Of a DNA stretch of 64,000 nucleotides, positions 9,288 through 17,697 are shown one piece after another. The notes beneath the pieces were generated by a model, which saw only the letters and a list, made by a program, of their open reading frames with translations, did no database searches and had not been told where the DNA came from. The position numbers and the translations under genes are program-made. Positions within the stretch are counted from its first letter, which is position 1; every line of letters starts with the position of its first letter. Origin of the DNA: Bacillota bacterium (GTDB lineage: Bacteria > Bacillota > Limnochordia > Darwinibacteriales > Darwinibacteriaceae); contig DURQ01000041.1 in assembly GCA_012840725.1 (NCBI GenBank), forward strand, positions 1 through 64,000. The letters run 5' to 3'.

Positions 9288-9419
9288 CTACTCTTCGTTC
9301 CCCTGACCGCTGCCTCCGCCCTTCTCTTCCCAGTACTCCACCCGCTCCTCAAAGTTGAATTCTCGGTGGATCTGGTGCCAGCTGGTACTCGGGGTTTTCG
9401 TTACCTCTATCCCCTCCAC
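9288..9419 (-). CDS. Candidate small protein overlapping the pyrophosphatase-like gene
   Basis: A 43-codon frame begins at a GTG inside the last codons of the pyrophosphatase-like gene and ends at TAG 9290-9288. The peptide is rich in charged and aromatic residues (WHQIHREFNFEERVEYWEEK, then a Gly-rich tail), which is unlike random coding. There is no clear ribosome binding site, so it would depend on coupling with the upstream gene. It could also be a frameshifted old C-terminus of that protein. No family was recognised. Confidence 0.3.
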   Translation of the reverse strand: MEGIEVTKTPSTSWHQIHREFNFEERVEYWEEKGGGSGQGNEE

Positions 9420-9790
9420 ATCTCGATGCGAGTCTGGTAGTACTTCTCATGGAAGGCCACCGCCTCCGCGATCTCCTCAGGTGTGAAGCTCGTGCCTTCT
9501 GGAGCCACAACGAGCTTGTCCTCCACATCATCCGCCCTGTGGATGATGGCGATCACCTGCCCGGAGAAACTCTCCAACGGCTCATTCACACCCAGGACAT
9601 AGGCATCCAGGTACTCTCCATCGGGCGCCAGTTCGCCCGGGATGTACCCGTAGTTGATCGGGTAATAGATCTCTGGATGCTCGGGATGGGTCGAGCCCAG
9701 GGGACGATCCACAGTCACCGTTACCAAACGGCCCAGGTAGCGGCGTACTAGAACGGCGCGCCACTCCCGCTCTTCCCTGCTTTGATCCAT
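9407..9790 (-). CDS. Short inorganic-pyrophosphatase-like protein
   Basis: A 127-residue protein similar to the core of family I soluble inorganic pyrophosphatases, which split PPi to phosphate. The blocks RPLGSTHPEHPEIYYPINYG, YIPGELAPDGEYLDAYVLG and IAIIHRADDVEDKLVV resemble the substrate- and metal-binding strand region. At 127 residues it is shorter than the usual 170-180. Short forms of this kind are known in Firmicutes under the same family name, but their activity is uncertain. The ATG at 9790 is the obvious start. It is followed by the candidate small frame at 9288-9419. Confidence 0.75.
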   Translation of the reverse strand: MDQSREEREWRAVLVRRYLGRLVTVTVDRPLGSTHPEHPEIYYPINYGYIPGELAPDGEYLDAYVLGVNEPLESFSGQVIAIIHRADDVEDKLVVAPEGTSFTPEEIAEAVAFHEKYYQTRIEMWRG

Positions 9791-9844
9791 GGTCTCTCCC
9801 CTCCGATCTTCCAGACGTTCTACACGGCTTGTGCCAGCTCCCTG

Positions 9845-10636
9845 CTAGTACTGGGCTTTTTTGATAAAGAGCCTGTAACCCGCCGCCAGCAGGAGCAGGT
9901 TGTAGGCGGCTCCGATCAGCAGATAGCTGGAGAACGGGAAATCTGCCGGCAGGGCTACGGGCATCAGCTGCACCAGCATCCCCCTGATCGCCCAGAAGTT
10001 AGGAAACACTCCCAGCAAATACTGCAGCTTCCCCTGGAAGGACTCCAGGAGCAGCAGAGCGGGCAGAAGGGCGAGTATCCCGGTACCCTTGATCAGGGCA
10101 AATCCCTCCACTTTGTTCCTGGCCAGGGCACTCTGCAGAAGAGCCAGCACCAGCGTGAACAGGGAATTCACCGCGGCGAAAGCAACCATGTGAGCCAGGC
10201 TGATCTGGTCGAACAGGGAGATCCCCATGAACGAGTATTCGTCCCCTGCGAGGAGTTTCGTCCCGAGAAGCACCAAAAGGTCTCCGAGGACGGACATCAG
10301 GTAGATGTAGGCCATCTTGAAGCGCAGGTAACCCGAAGTGCCCACAGGGGTGACGGCGATGGTGTGCAGGGTATTTTCGTCCTTCTGCTCGAGCAGCAAG
10401 AACGTTGCCATGGCCGCGAGGCAGAAGGATCCGAAGGCCAGGACTGCAACCAGCAGCAGGACCATCACCGCCCTGAGCACGGCTCCCTCCACTGCCGGCA
10501 TGGACTCGAACAGCATGGGGAACACATAGGCGGCCAAAAGCAGCATGATCACGGGGAAGACGCACATGAAGAGGTTTATGGGGTCGCGGACGATCGTCTT
10601 GGCTTCATACCTGAACAGGGCCAGATACTTGTTCAC
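9845..10636 (-). CDS. ABC-2 type permease (second of pair)
   Basis: A 263-residue membrane protein with six predicted helices, beginning MNKYLALFRYEAKTIVRDP and ending with a positively charged tail (LFIKKAQY). The N-terminal 'RYE-x-K-x-x-x-RDP' pattern is typical of ABC-2 exporter permeases, some annotated as fluoroquinolone or drug export permeases. It starts at a GTG 6 bases past the first permease, with AAGGGGG upstream. It is the last gene of the TetR-ATPase-permease-permease operon. Confidence 0.85.
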   Translation of the reverse strand: MNKYLALFRYEAKTIVRDPINLFMCVFPVIMLLLAAYVFPMLFESMPAVEGAVLRAVMVLLLVAVLAFGSFCLAAMATFLLLEQKDENTLHTIAVTPVGTSGYLRFKMAYIYLMSVLGDLLVLLGTKLLAGDEYSFMGISLFDQISLAHMVAFAAVNSLFTLVLALLQSALARNKVEGFALIKGTGILALLPALLLLESFQGKLQYLLGVFPNFWAIRGMLVQLMPVALPADFPFSSYLLIGAAYNLLLLAAGYRLFIKKAQY

Positions 10637-10642
10637 AGCAGG

Positions 10643-11362
10643 TTACCCCCTTGCCGCATGGTCTTTGAACTGCGGATACACAGCGAACTTGAACAGCGCT
10701 CCAGCCAGAAGCACAAGGTAGACGCAGGCTGCCGCAGCCATGCCGGCCTGGTACTTGCCAAGAACGGCGGAATTGATCAGGTGGCTGGCAGCATGGGATG
10801 GCGAGAGCAGGAGCAGCCATTCGTACTTCGCCGGGATCGCACCGACGCTGAACAGCAGCGAAGGCAGGGTATAGAGCAGAATGTAGGCTGTAAAGATGCC
10901 GATGAGGGACGTGAAATCCCGGCTCCGAAGCGAGAGCACAAACCCGATGGCCGCATGGGCGGCCCCGGCGATGGCAACGAAAAAGAGCAGTGCTGCATAG
11001 TTGAAAGTGACACCGTGGATGAAGAACAGGGCCGCCGAGGTGACTACCGCCGACTCCAGGGCCAGCACCATGGAAGCAAGGGCCTTGGCCGTCAGGATCT
11101 GCCCCAGCGGAACGGGCAGGACCATCATCGTCCGTATGGTGCCGTCCTGCTTTTCCAGGTGGTGCGAGGCGCCCAGCAGCAGGATTGACATACCGGCTAC
11201 ATCCACAAAGATGACCAGGGGTGCTATCTTCCAGGCTTCCTCTGCCGACATGAACAGAAAGAGCCCGATCCAGAGCACAGCCGTGGCCAAGCTGACCGGC
11301 AGGATCTTGTACCGCACAAGCCGCAGCAATTCGCCCTTGACCAGCCTATTCAGCTTGCCCAT
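10643..11362 (-). CDS. ABC-2 type permease (first of pair)
   Basis: A 239-residue membrane protein with about six helices (MGKLNRLVKGELLRLVRYKI at the N-terminus). Its start overlaps the 3' end of the ATPase gene by 17 bases, so the genes are translationally coupled. With the following permease it should form a heterodimeric exporter channel. The central segment SSHHLEKQDGT-like (ASHHLEKQDGTIRTMMVLPV) is the cytoplasmic loop that touches the ATPase in this family. The substrate is unknown; drug or lipid export under TetR control is likely. Confidence 0.85.
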   Translation of the reverse strand: MGKLNRLVKGELLRLVRYKILPVSLATAVLWIGLFLFMSAEEAWKIAPLVIFVDVAGMSILLLGASHHLEKQDGTIRTMMVLPVPLGQILTAKALASMVLALESAVVTSAALFFIHGVTFNYAALLFFVAIAGAAHAAIGFVLSLRSRDFTSLIGIFTAYILLYTLPSLLFSVGAIPAKYEWLLLLSPSHAASHLINSAVLGKYQAGMAAAACVYLVLLAGALFKFAVYPQFKDHAARG

Positions 11363-12218
11363 TGAGCTTCACCCCTGTCACTATGATGAAGATTTCCTCC
11401 ATGGAGGTCTCTCCGCTGTGGATGGTCTCCACTTCCCGGTTCTGCAGCAGGTTTTGGAACTCCTGGTTGAAGCCGATCCCATCCAGGGGGAACACAGCGC
11501 TGGCCAGAGCTCCGTTCTCCCGGTATTCCACCTTCACTTCCCGCCTGCCGTACTTGAGCTTGAGATCCCGCGGCGTGGAGGTTTCCACAAGCTGGCCGTC
11601 AACGCAGAAAGCCACGCGGTCGCAGAGCTGCTCCACGTCGTTCATCAGGTGGGTGCTCAGGAAAACGGTGCCTCCCCTGTCCCTGTACTCTGCGATCATG
11701 TCTTTGATGATCCTGGCATTGGCGGGATCGAGCCCGTTGGTTACTTCATCGAGAAACAGCACCCGAGGGCTGTTGAGCATAGCCCGCACGAAGTTCAGGC
11801 GGACCTTCATTCCCTTGGAGAACTCGCCCACTTTCCTGTCGCGGTACTCCCAGAGTCCCACTCTTTCCATGAGCTCCTGGATGTCTGCCCGGCTTCTGTA
11901 GAAGCCGGCGAAGAACTCCATGTTTTCTAGAGCCGTCAGCTTGGTGAAGTGTACGGGCATCTCAAAGCCAACCCCGATTTCCTCATAGTACGAATGGCCC
12001 ATGGCCCGCAGGTCCTGGCCGAAGTAGCTGATGCTGCCCTGGTAGTTCTCGAGGAGCCTGACCAGGATCTTCTGCGTGGTAGACTTGCCGGCCCCCGAGG
12101 GTCCGAGCAGCCCGAAGATTTCCCCTTCCCGAACATCGAAACTGATGCCCTTTATCGTGTCTCCGGCAGAAGAAGGATAGCGAAAGCGCAGGTCTCTAAT
12201 TTGAAAAGCGGTCCCCAT
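11346..12218 (-). CDS. ABC-2 exporter ATP-binding protein
   Basis: A 290-residue ATPase with Walker A GLLGPSGAGKS, a Q-loop region, a divergent signature segment VGEFSKGMKVRLNFVRAM, Walker B RVLFLDEVTNGLD and H-loop LSTHLM. The 'SKGMK' signature in place of LSGGQ is common in NatA/CcmA-type exporters. The C-terminal 80 residues form the usual extension. The start is set at the ATG at 12218, 8 bases after AAAGGAG; it overlaps the end of the TetR gene by 23 bases. It is the second gene of the operon. Confidence 0.9.
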   Translation of the reverse strand: MGTAFQIRDLRFRYPSSAGDTIKGISFDVREGEIFGLLGPSGAGKSTTQKILVRLLENYQGSISYFGQDLRAMGHSYYEEIGVGFEMPVHFTKLTALENMEFFAGFYRSRADIQELMERVGLWEYRDRKVGEFSKGMKVRLNFVRAMLNSPRVLFLDEVTNGLDPANARIIKDMIAEYRDRGGTVFLSTHLMNDVEQLCDRVAFCVDGQLVETSTPRDLKLKYGRREVKVEYRENGALASAVFPLDGIGFNQEFQNLLQNREVETIHSGETSMEEIFIIVTGVKLNGQAE

Positions 12219-12870
12219 CGTGTTTCTCCTTTCCATATTCGGGTCTGGGGGCGATTCCGTGCTGAAGCACATCCACCACTTGGTAGGCCGTGGCCAGCAG
12301 GTGGTCGGGATCGCCGCTGGAGATCAGTTTGTTGAGGTTGGCGGTCAGGATCTCAATCACGTTGGCCACAAAGGCAGGAGGGTAGCGGCTGTCAACCTGC
12401 CCCGACTGCACTGCTTGATACACATACTCGTTGAAATTCTGGGTGTAATCATTGACAAAGAAACCGTAGAACCTCTTCCTGAACTTTTCTTCTTCGTCCA
12501 TGAACCTGATGGATAGGTGATGCATGCGCTCATCAGCCATCATGAACTCCAAGGTGGCGCGCATGACGGCCTTCAGCGTCTCGAAAAAGTCGCTGAAATC
12601 TATCCCCTGCTGCAGCAGAGGATAAAAGAACGAAAGCTTTTTCTGAACGATGAGATCCATCATGGCGAGGTACAGCCCGAACTTGTCGCCGAAGTGATGG
12701 TAGAAGCTTCCTTTGCTCATCCCTGCCTTCTTGAGGATCTCGTTGAGGGAAGCGTCGCTGAAGCTCTTCTCCGAAAACTCGTCGATGGCCGCCTCCTTGA
12801 GCGCAGGAAAGCGCAGAAGTGGATTGTCTTCGCCGATGAGGGCTTGGTAGTTGAACTCCCGCTTCTTCAA
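12196..12870 (-). CDS. TetR/AcrR family transcriptional repressor
   Basis: A 224-residue DNA-binding regulator with an N-terminal helix-turn-helix: AAIDEFSEKSFSDASLNEIL followed by KKAGMSKGSFYHHFGDKFGL. The C-terminal ligand domain is all helical and not assigned. The start is a TTG at 12870, seven bases from GGGAGG; no ATG is available nearby. It heads an operon with the ATPase and two permeases and is followed without a gap. The palindromes in front of it make autoregulation, relieved by the exporter's substrate, the simplest model. Confidence 0.92.
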   Translation of the reverse strand: MKKREFNYQALIGEDNPLLRFPALKEAAIDEFSEKSFSDASLNEILKKAGMSKGSFYHHFGDKFGLYLAMMDLIVQKKLSFFYPLLQQGIDFSDFFETLKAVMRATLEFMMADERMHHLSIRFMDEEEKFRKRFYGFFVNDYTQNFNEYVYQAVQSGQVDSRYPPAFVANVIEILTANLNKLISSGDPDHLLATAYQVVDVLQHGIAPRPEYGKEKHDGDRFSN

Positions 12871-12890
12871 AACAGCACCTCCCAGAGCGG

Positions 12891-12952
12891 TTTAGACCAG
12901 GCGGTCTAAACCATCTGGTCTAATAATAGCACACATCACTCGCACCCGGCAA
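12891..12952 (-). promoter_or_regulatory. Promoter and overlapping TetR operator
   Basis: The minus-strand promoter has TTGCCG (12952-12947), 18 bases, then TATTAT (12928-12923). Just downstream are three copies of GGTCTAA or its complement. TTTAGACC (12891-12898) and GGTCTAAA (12903-12910) form an inverted repeat with a 4-base gap. TTAGACCAG (12892-12900) and CTGGTCTAA (12915-12923) form a second, overlapping one. A dimeric repressor here would block the start of transcription. Confidence 0.8.
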
Positions 12953-12973
12953 CACACTCCTGAAAAGCAGAGA

Positions 12974-12993
12974 GACCGGGAAGCATCCCGGTC
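12974..12993 (-). terminator. Rho-independent terminator after dapL
   Basis: A perfect 8-bp stem GACCGGGA/TCCCGGTC with a 4-base loop is followed on the minus strand by TCTCTGCTTTTC. The T tract is interrupted. Confidence 0.65.
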
Positions 12994-13010
12994 CCAACAA
13001 TATAGTCTGT

Positions 13011-14192
13011 TCAAAACACAGCGGTTTGCATGCGCTCCAGCGCTCTGAGAACATCTTCGCGCCGGCCGAAGGCAGTCAAGCGGAAGAAACCCTCGCCGTT
13101 TCTTCCGAAGCCCGCTCCGGGCGTGCCCACTACCCCACAGCTGTCGAGAAGGAGGTTGAAGAATTCCCAAGAATCCATGCCCCCTGGGCACTGCAGCCAG
13201 ATGTAGGGGGCATTCCTGCCGCCGGTGAACCAGATTCCCAGCCGGTTCAGGGCCTCTGCGATGATGCGGGCGTTTTCCATGTAATAGCCGATGGCCGCCC
13301 TGTTCTGCCGCAGACCTTCTTCGCTGAAGGCAGCCTCAGCGCCCCGCTGGACGATGTAGGATACGCCGTTGAACTTGGTGGTCTGGCGTCTGAGCCAGAG
13401 AGCGTTGAGGGAAACCCCATCCCTGACCAGGGCCTGCGGCACGACAGTATAGCCGCAGCGCACCCCGGTAAACCCGGCGGTCTTTGAGAAGGAGCAGAAC
13501 TCGATGGCGCACTCCTTGGCCCCCGGGATCTCGTAGATGGTCGTGGGCAGCTCCGGATCCTGGATGAAAGCCTCATAGGCGCTGTCAAACAGGATGACCG
13601 CGCCCCGCTCCAGCGCCCAGTCTACCCACGCCTGCAGCTGCTCTTTTTTGTACACAGCGCCAGTAGGGTTATTGGGCGAGCAGAGGTAGATGATATCTCC
13701 GCTCAGCTCGGCTGAAGGCAGGGGAAGGAATCCGTTCTCTGCGGTCCCGTTCAGAAACTCGATGCGGCGGCCTGCCATGATGTTGGTATCGACATAGACC
13801 GGGTACACAGGGTCCTGGATCAGCACGGTGTTCTCCACAGAGAAGATGTCCAGGATGTTGCCCAGATCGCTCTTGGCCCCGTCTCCCACAAACACTTCGC
13901 TTTCTGCCAGGTCAACACCCTTGGCGGCATAGTAGCGGCAGATCGCCTGCCTCAGAAAGGCATAACCCTGCTCTTCCCCGTATCCCCGGAAGGTCTCTGC
14001 CCGTCCCATCTCGGCAACTGCCTGCTGCATGGCCGTAACCACAGCTGGGGCCAGGGGCAGGGTTACATCGCCGATCCCCAAGCTGATGATCTCCCGGCCC
14101 TGGTGCTGGGCTCTGTATTCCCTCACCTTCTGCGAAATAGTGGAAAAGAGGTAGCGGTCCTTCAGATTGAGATAGCCGCGGTTGATGTTCAT
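13011..14192 (-). CDS. dapL: LL-diaminopimelate aminotransferase
   Basis: A 393-residue class I/II aminotransferase that converts tetrahydrodipicolinate to LL-diaminopimelate in one step for lysine and peptidoglycan synthesis. The N-terminus ([20 protein letters not shown]), IISLGIGDVTLPLAPAV, FVGDGAKSDLGNI, CSPNNPTGAVY and the PLP lysine block EFCSFSKTAGFTGVRCGY are characteristic of DapL. The length is close to the usual 385-410. Its start overlaps the nadE stop by 4 bases (ATGA), and it is the last gene of pyrG-nadE-dapL. Confidence 0.93.
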   Translation of the reverse strand: MNINRGYLNLKDRYLFSTISQKVREYRAQHQGREIISLGIGDVTLPLAPAVVTAMQQAVAEMGRAETFRGYGEEQGYAFLRQAICRYYAAKGVDLAESEVFVGDGAKSDLGNILDIFSVENTVLIQDPVYPVYVDTNIMAGRRIEFLNGTAENGFLPLPSAELSGDIIYLCSPNNPTGAVYKKEQLQAWVDWALERGAVILFDSAYEAFIQDPELPTTIYEIPGAKECAIEFCSFSKTAGFTGVRCGYTVVPQALVRDGVSLNALWLRRQTTKFNGVSYIVQRGAEAAFSEEGLRQNRAAIGYYMENARIIAEALNRLGIWFTGGRNAPYIWLQCPGGMDSWEFFNLLLDSCGVVGTPGAGFGRNGEGFFRLTAFGRREDVLRALERMQTAVF

Positions 14193-14923
14193 CGTCTGCC
14201 TCCGTAGGCAAGCGGCAGGCGGCGCTTGTGCTGGCTGGCCTGGTGGTACCTCACGATGATCTCCCGGGCCGTTTCAGGTACGCTGCCCCCTGTGAGGAAA
14301 GCGTCGATCTGGGCATAGGTGACTCCCATTTCCCCCTCATCGGTCTGACCGTCATAGAGGCCGGCTGAGGGAGCCTTCTCCAATACGCAGGCGGGTGCCT
14401 TAAGAAAGCGCAGAAAGTCGTAGATCTCCGTTACGGTGAGGTCCGCAATGGTGTTGAAGTCGTAGGCCCCATCGCCCCACTTGGTGAAGTAACCCATGAA
14501 AGCCTCGCTCCGGTTGCCCGTGCCCGCAACCAGCCGGTTCTCGCTGGCGGCCACGGCATAGAGCAGCGCCATGCGCAACCGGGGCGGCATGTTCACCCGA
14601 GCCGTCTCACTGAGCTGCACAGCCTGCCCCGCAGCCTTCTCCATTTCGCTGAGGACGGGCTGGAGATCAACCACCCTAGTCTCGATGCCGAAGGCAGCGG
14701 CCACCGCTTCAGCGTCCTTGCGGTCCTGATCGTAGTTCCGCTTGGAGCGGCAGGGCATGATCAGCCCAACCGTGTTCTCACAGGCCAGTTTGCAGAGGAT
14801 GCCCACCAGGGCGCTGTCCTTGCCGCCGCTGTTCCCGTAGACGATGCCCTGTGCGCCGGCTGCCTGCAGCGACCCCCGGATAAACCCGATTCTGTCCTTT
14901 AGTTCCAGCTCATAGTCCCTCAT
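14189..14923 (-). CDS. nadE: NAD synthetase, ammonia-dependent type
   Basis: A 244-residue enzyme that amidates nicotinic acid adenine dinucleotide to NAD. The P-loop of the N-type ATP pyrophosphatase is [19 protein letters not shown]. Later motifs include [20 protein letters not shown] and the [19 protein letters not shown] segment. No glutaminase domain is present, so ammonia must be supplied. The gene overlaps pyrG and dapL by 4 bases each, giving tight translational coupling. Confidence 0.93.
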   Translation of the reverse strand: MRDYELELKDRIGFIRGSLQAAGAQGIVYGNSGGKDSALVGILCKLACENTVGLIMPCRSKRNYDQDRKDAEAVAAAFGIETRVVDLQPVLSEMEKAAGQAVQLSETARVNMPPRLRMALLYAVAASENRLVAGTGNRSEAFMGYFTKWGDGAYDFNTIADLTVTEIYDFLRFLKAPACVLEKAPSAGLYDGQTDEGEMGVTYAQIDAFLTGGSVPETAREIIVRYHQASQHKRRLPLAYGGRR

Positions 14924-16521
14924 GATCTTCCCTCCATAGAAGCCTTGACGAGGCCGAGAAACAGCGGGTGCGGCCTGGTAGGCCGGCTCTTAAACTCTGG
15001 ATGGAACTGCACTCCTACGAAAAAGGGGTGTCCGGCGAGTTCCACCGCTTCCACGAGATGGCCGTCGGGCGAGGTACCGCTCAGGACCATGCCGTGCCTG
15101 CTCAGGATCTCCCGGTAAGCGTTGTTCACCTCAAAGCGGTGGCGGTGCCGCTCGCTGATCTGCAGAGCGCCGTAGAGGCTGTGCAGCAGGCTGCCCTCCT
15201 GAACCTGGCAGGGATAGGCGCCCAGGCGCATAGTTCCTCCCTTATCCACGATGCCCTTCTGCTCTTCCATCAGGTCGATCACCGGGTGTGGCGCACGCTC
15301 GTCGAACTCGGCCGAGTTCGCCCCTGCCAGCCCGCAGACGCTTCGGGCAAACTCGATCACCGCTACCTGCATGCCCAGGCAGATCCCGAGGAAGGCGATG
15401 CCGTTCTCCCGCGCGTAGCGGGCGGCTGCCACCTTGCCTTCGATACCCCGCTCCCCGAAACCGCCGGGTATGATCATCCCGTCGATGCCGCTCAACTGCT
15501 CCGCCACATTCTCTGGGTTAACGACCTCGCTGTCCACCCACGTGATCTCCACGTACACCCCGGCGGCATAGCTTGAGTGGTTGAGGCTCTCGATAATAGA
15601 CAAGTAGGCATCGTGCAGCTTGGTGTACTTGCCCACAATAGCGATGACAACCCGGCCCGAGCGGGTGCGGATCCTCTGCACCAGCTCTTCCCATTCCCTG
15701 AGATCGGGCTCTGCCGTCTGAAGCTGCAGCTCCCGGCAGACCACGGTATCAAGGCCCTCGCGGTGCAGCATGAGGGGCGCTTCATAGAGGAAGGGCAGAG
15801 TAAGGTTTTCGATCACGCAGTCGGGCTTTACGTTGCAGAAGAGGGCAATCTTCGATCTGATCTGGTCGTTCAGGGGATGATCTGTGCGGGCGACGATGAT
15901 GCTCGGCGAGATGCCCATGGAGCGCAGCTCTTTGACCGAATGCTGCGTGGGTTTGGATTTGTGCTCCCCTGCCCAGCTGAGGTAGGGCACCAGGGTTACA
16001 TGGATGAAGAGGCAGTTCTCCGGACCCCGCTGGAGGGAAATCTGCCTGATAGCCTCCAGGAAAGGCTGGCTTTCGATGTCGCCGACGGTGCCCCCAATTT
16101 CGGTGATCAGGACATCGGCCCCGCTCCTCTCGGCAGCCCGGTAGATGAAGTCCATGATTTCCCCAGTAACATGGGGAATGACCTGGACCGTGCGTCCCAG
16201 GTAGCCGCCGGAACGTTCCCGGCTGAGCACGCTCCAGAAGATTTTGCCTGAAGTCATGCTGGAAAACTCGTTCAGATCTTCGTCCATAAACCGTTCATAG
16301 TGGCCCAGATCGAGATCCGTCTCTACTCCGTCGTCTGTCACGAACACCTCTCCGTGCTCATAGGGGCTCATGGTTCCGGGATCCACGTTCATGTAAGGGT
16401 CCAGCTTCAGGGCTGCGACGCGCAGGCCTCTCTGTTTGAGCAGCCTGCCCAGGCTGGCAGCGGTGATCCCCTTGCCGAGCCCAGATACAACTCCTCCTGT
16501 GATAAAGATGAACTTCGCCAC
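14920..16521 (-). CDS. pyrG: CTP synthase
   Basis: A 533-residue enzyme making CTP from UTP, ATP and glutamine. The N-terminal synthetase domain starts [20 protein letters not shown] and holds [20 protein letters not shown] and the [10 protein letters not shown] motif. The C-terminal glutaminase domain has the nucleophile motif FLGICLGMQ and the HPEFKSRP catalytic histidine block. The GTG at 16521 has GAGGAGG at a 6-base gap and gives the normal N-terminus, so the longer frame upstream is discarded. It is the first gene of the pyrG-nadE-dapL operon. Confidence 0.96.
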   Translation of the reverse strand: MAKFIFITGGVVSGLGKGITAASLGRLLKQRGLRVAALKLDPYMNVDPGTMSPYEHGEVFVTDDGVETDLDLGHYERFMDEDLNEFSSMTSGKIFWSVLSRERSGGYLGRTVQVIPHVTGEIMDFIYRAAERSGADVLITEIGGTVGDIESQPFLEAIRQISLQRGPENCLFIHVTLVPYLSWAGEHKSKPTQHSVKELRSMGISPSIIVARTDHPLNDQIRSKIALFCNVKPDCVIENLTLPFLYEAPLMLHREGLDTVVCRELQLQTAEPDLREWEELVQRIRTRSGRVVIAIVGKYTKLHDAYLSIIESLNHSSYAAGVYVEITWVDSEVVNPENVAEQLSGIDGMIIPGGFGERGIEGKVAAARYARENGIAFLGICLGMQVAVIEFARSVCGLAGANSAEFDERAPHPVIDLMEEQKGIVDKGGTMRLGAYPCQVQEGSLLHSLYGALQISERHRHRFEVNNAYREILSRHGMVLSGTSPDGHLVEAVELAGHPFFVGVQFHPEFKSRPTRPHPLFLGLVKASMEGRS

Positions 16522-16620
16522 GCTTTCCCTCCTCTTTGCTTCGCTCCTGAGACATCCAAAGACTGCCAAAAAGCCCATCTGTTCGATGTTTCACAAGCTC
16601 TCCCTGCTTATTCTCTGAGA

Positions 16621-16650
16621 ATTGTACCACAAGGGGAGGGGTCCTGCGAA
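16621..16650 (-). promoter_or_regulatory. Promoter of pyrG-nadE-dapL
   Basis: On the minus strand TTCGCA (16650-16645), 18 bases, then TACAAT (16626-16621), preceded by TG for an extended -10. The leader to pyrG is about 95 bases. No initiating run of G followed by C, as used for pyrG control by reiterative transcription in Bacillus, was seen. Confidence 0.55.
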
Positions 16651-16695
16651 CCCTTTTTTTGGTAAAAAATGTTGGAGCAGCTGAAGATCAAAAAA

Positions 16696-16716
16696 CCCCA
16701 GCTAATTCAGCTGGGG
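16696..16716 (-). terminator. Rho-independent terminator after the methyltransferase gene
   Basis: An 8-bp stem CCCCAGCT/AGCTGGGG with a 5-base loop is followed on the minus strand by TTTTTTGATC. This is a strong, canonical terminator. Confidence 0.93.
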
Positions 16717-16727
16717 CAGCGAGCGCT

Positions 16728-17663
16728 TTACTCCAGGAGCAGGGTGCTCTGGGCCGTTTCGGCCTTGATCCGCCTTTCCGCGAGCTCACAGTACTCGGGA
16801 GAGATGTCGTAGCCCACGTAAGGGCGTCCCGTGAAGGCGGCGGCAAGGCAGGTTGTGCCCGAACCGCAGAATGGATCGAGGATCACATCGTCTTTGTAGG
16901 AAAAGAGCCGGATAACCCGATCAGCCAGCGCCACCGGGAAAGGCGCAGGATGGCCAACCTTGCGAGCTGATTCGGGCGGAATGTTCCACACCGACAGGGT
17001 GGCATTCATAAACTCTTCCTTGGAAATGTCCGACTCCCCCCGCTCGGGTCGGCGGAAGTCCTCCTTTGCAAAGACCAGGAGGTACTCGTGGAGGTCCCGC
17101 AGCCGCGGCGAACGGGCCGAGAGCCAGGAACCCCACGCGCAGTTGGCGTTCATGCCCTTCCCCTTCTGCCAGATGATCTCGCCCACGGGCAGAAAACCAA
17201 GGGCAGTGTGGATGCCGTAAAAGTAAGCGTGGAGGGGGATGTACGGTTTGCGCCCGAGATTGGCCAGGTTGACAACGTACCGACCGCCTGGCGTGAGCAC
17301 GCGGTAGACCTCCCGGCCAACATTGGCGATGACGGTTAGGTATTCCAAGAGCCCCAGGTCCTCATCGAAGTCCTTCCCAGCGTTATAGGGCGGTGAGGTG
17401 AAGGCCAGCCCCACGGATGCGTCGGGAAGGTGGTGCATATCTTCCGAGGTGTGGCAGTAGATGCGGTTCACCCATTCTTCCCTGGGGCGGTCCGGTACCT
17501 CACGGGGCTTCCCGCCCGCGATCACCTCGTTCAGCTGGGCAAAGACTGAGAACAGGTCTCGGCCGTACAGGCTGCGGTTGTAGAACTCAGAAGCGTCATG
17601 GCCTTCCCGGCTGGACGTGCCGAAGGAAGAGGTCTTGGTCTTTGCTCTGGCCAACGTCGTCAC
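16728..17663 (-). CDS. Site-specific DNA methyltransferase (beta class, TSPPY type)
   Basis: A 311-residue S-adenosylmethionine-dependent DNA methyltransferase. The catalytic motif [14 protein letters not shown] comes first (about residue 90), and the SAM-binding motif [13 protein letters not shown] comes near the C-terminus, the beta-class order. TSPPY is most common in N4-cytosine enzymes but also occurs in N6-adenine ones, so the base is undecided. A variable target-recognition region lies between (residues 150-240). No cognate nuclease is adjacent; the Mrr-like protein lies 10 kb away. The start may be the GTG at 17663 or a TTG at 17654, which has better spacing from GGAG. Confidence 0.88.
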   Translation of the reverse strand: MTTLARAKTKTSSFGTSSREGHDASEFYNRSLYGRDLFSVFAQLNEVIAGGKPREVPDRPREEWVNRIYCHTSEDMHHLPDASVGLAFTSPPYNAGKDFDEDLGLLEYLTVIANVGREVYRVLTPGGRYVVNLANLGRKPYIPLHAYFYGIHTALGFLPVGEIIWQKGKGMNANCAWGSWLSARSPRLRDLHEYLLVFAKEDFRRPERGESDISKEEFMNATLSVWNIPPESARKVGHPAPFPVALADRVIRLFSYKDDVILDPFCGSGTTCLAAAFTGRPYVGYDISPEYCELAERRIKAETAQSTLLLE

Positions 17664-17697
17664 TCCACTCTGCGTGCGCTGTGTTCATGCGGCAGGC

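Noticed and set aside
9281-9295. GAACC/GGTTC hairpin next to a homopolymer
   Set aside because: On the strand where it could end transcription, the hairpin is followed by a run of A, not T.
9782-11188. Plus-strand open frame of 468 codons
   Set aside because: It is antisense to the two ABC-2 permease genes and is rich in Gln, Glu, His and Gly, the usual mirror of membrane-protein codons. No domain or start site.
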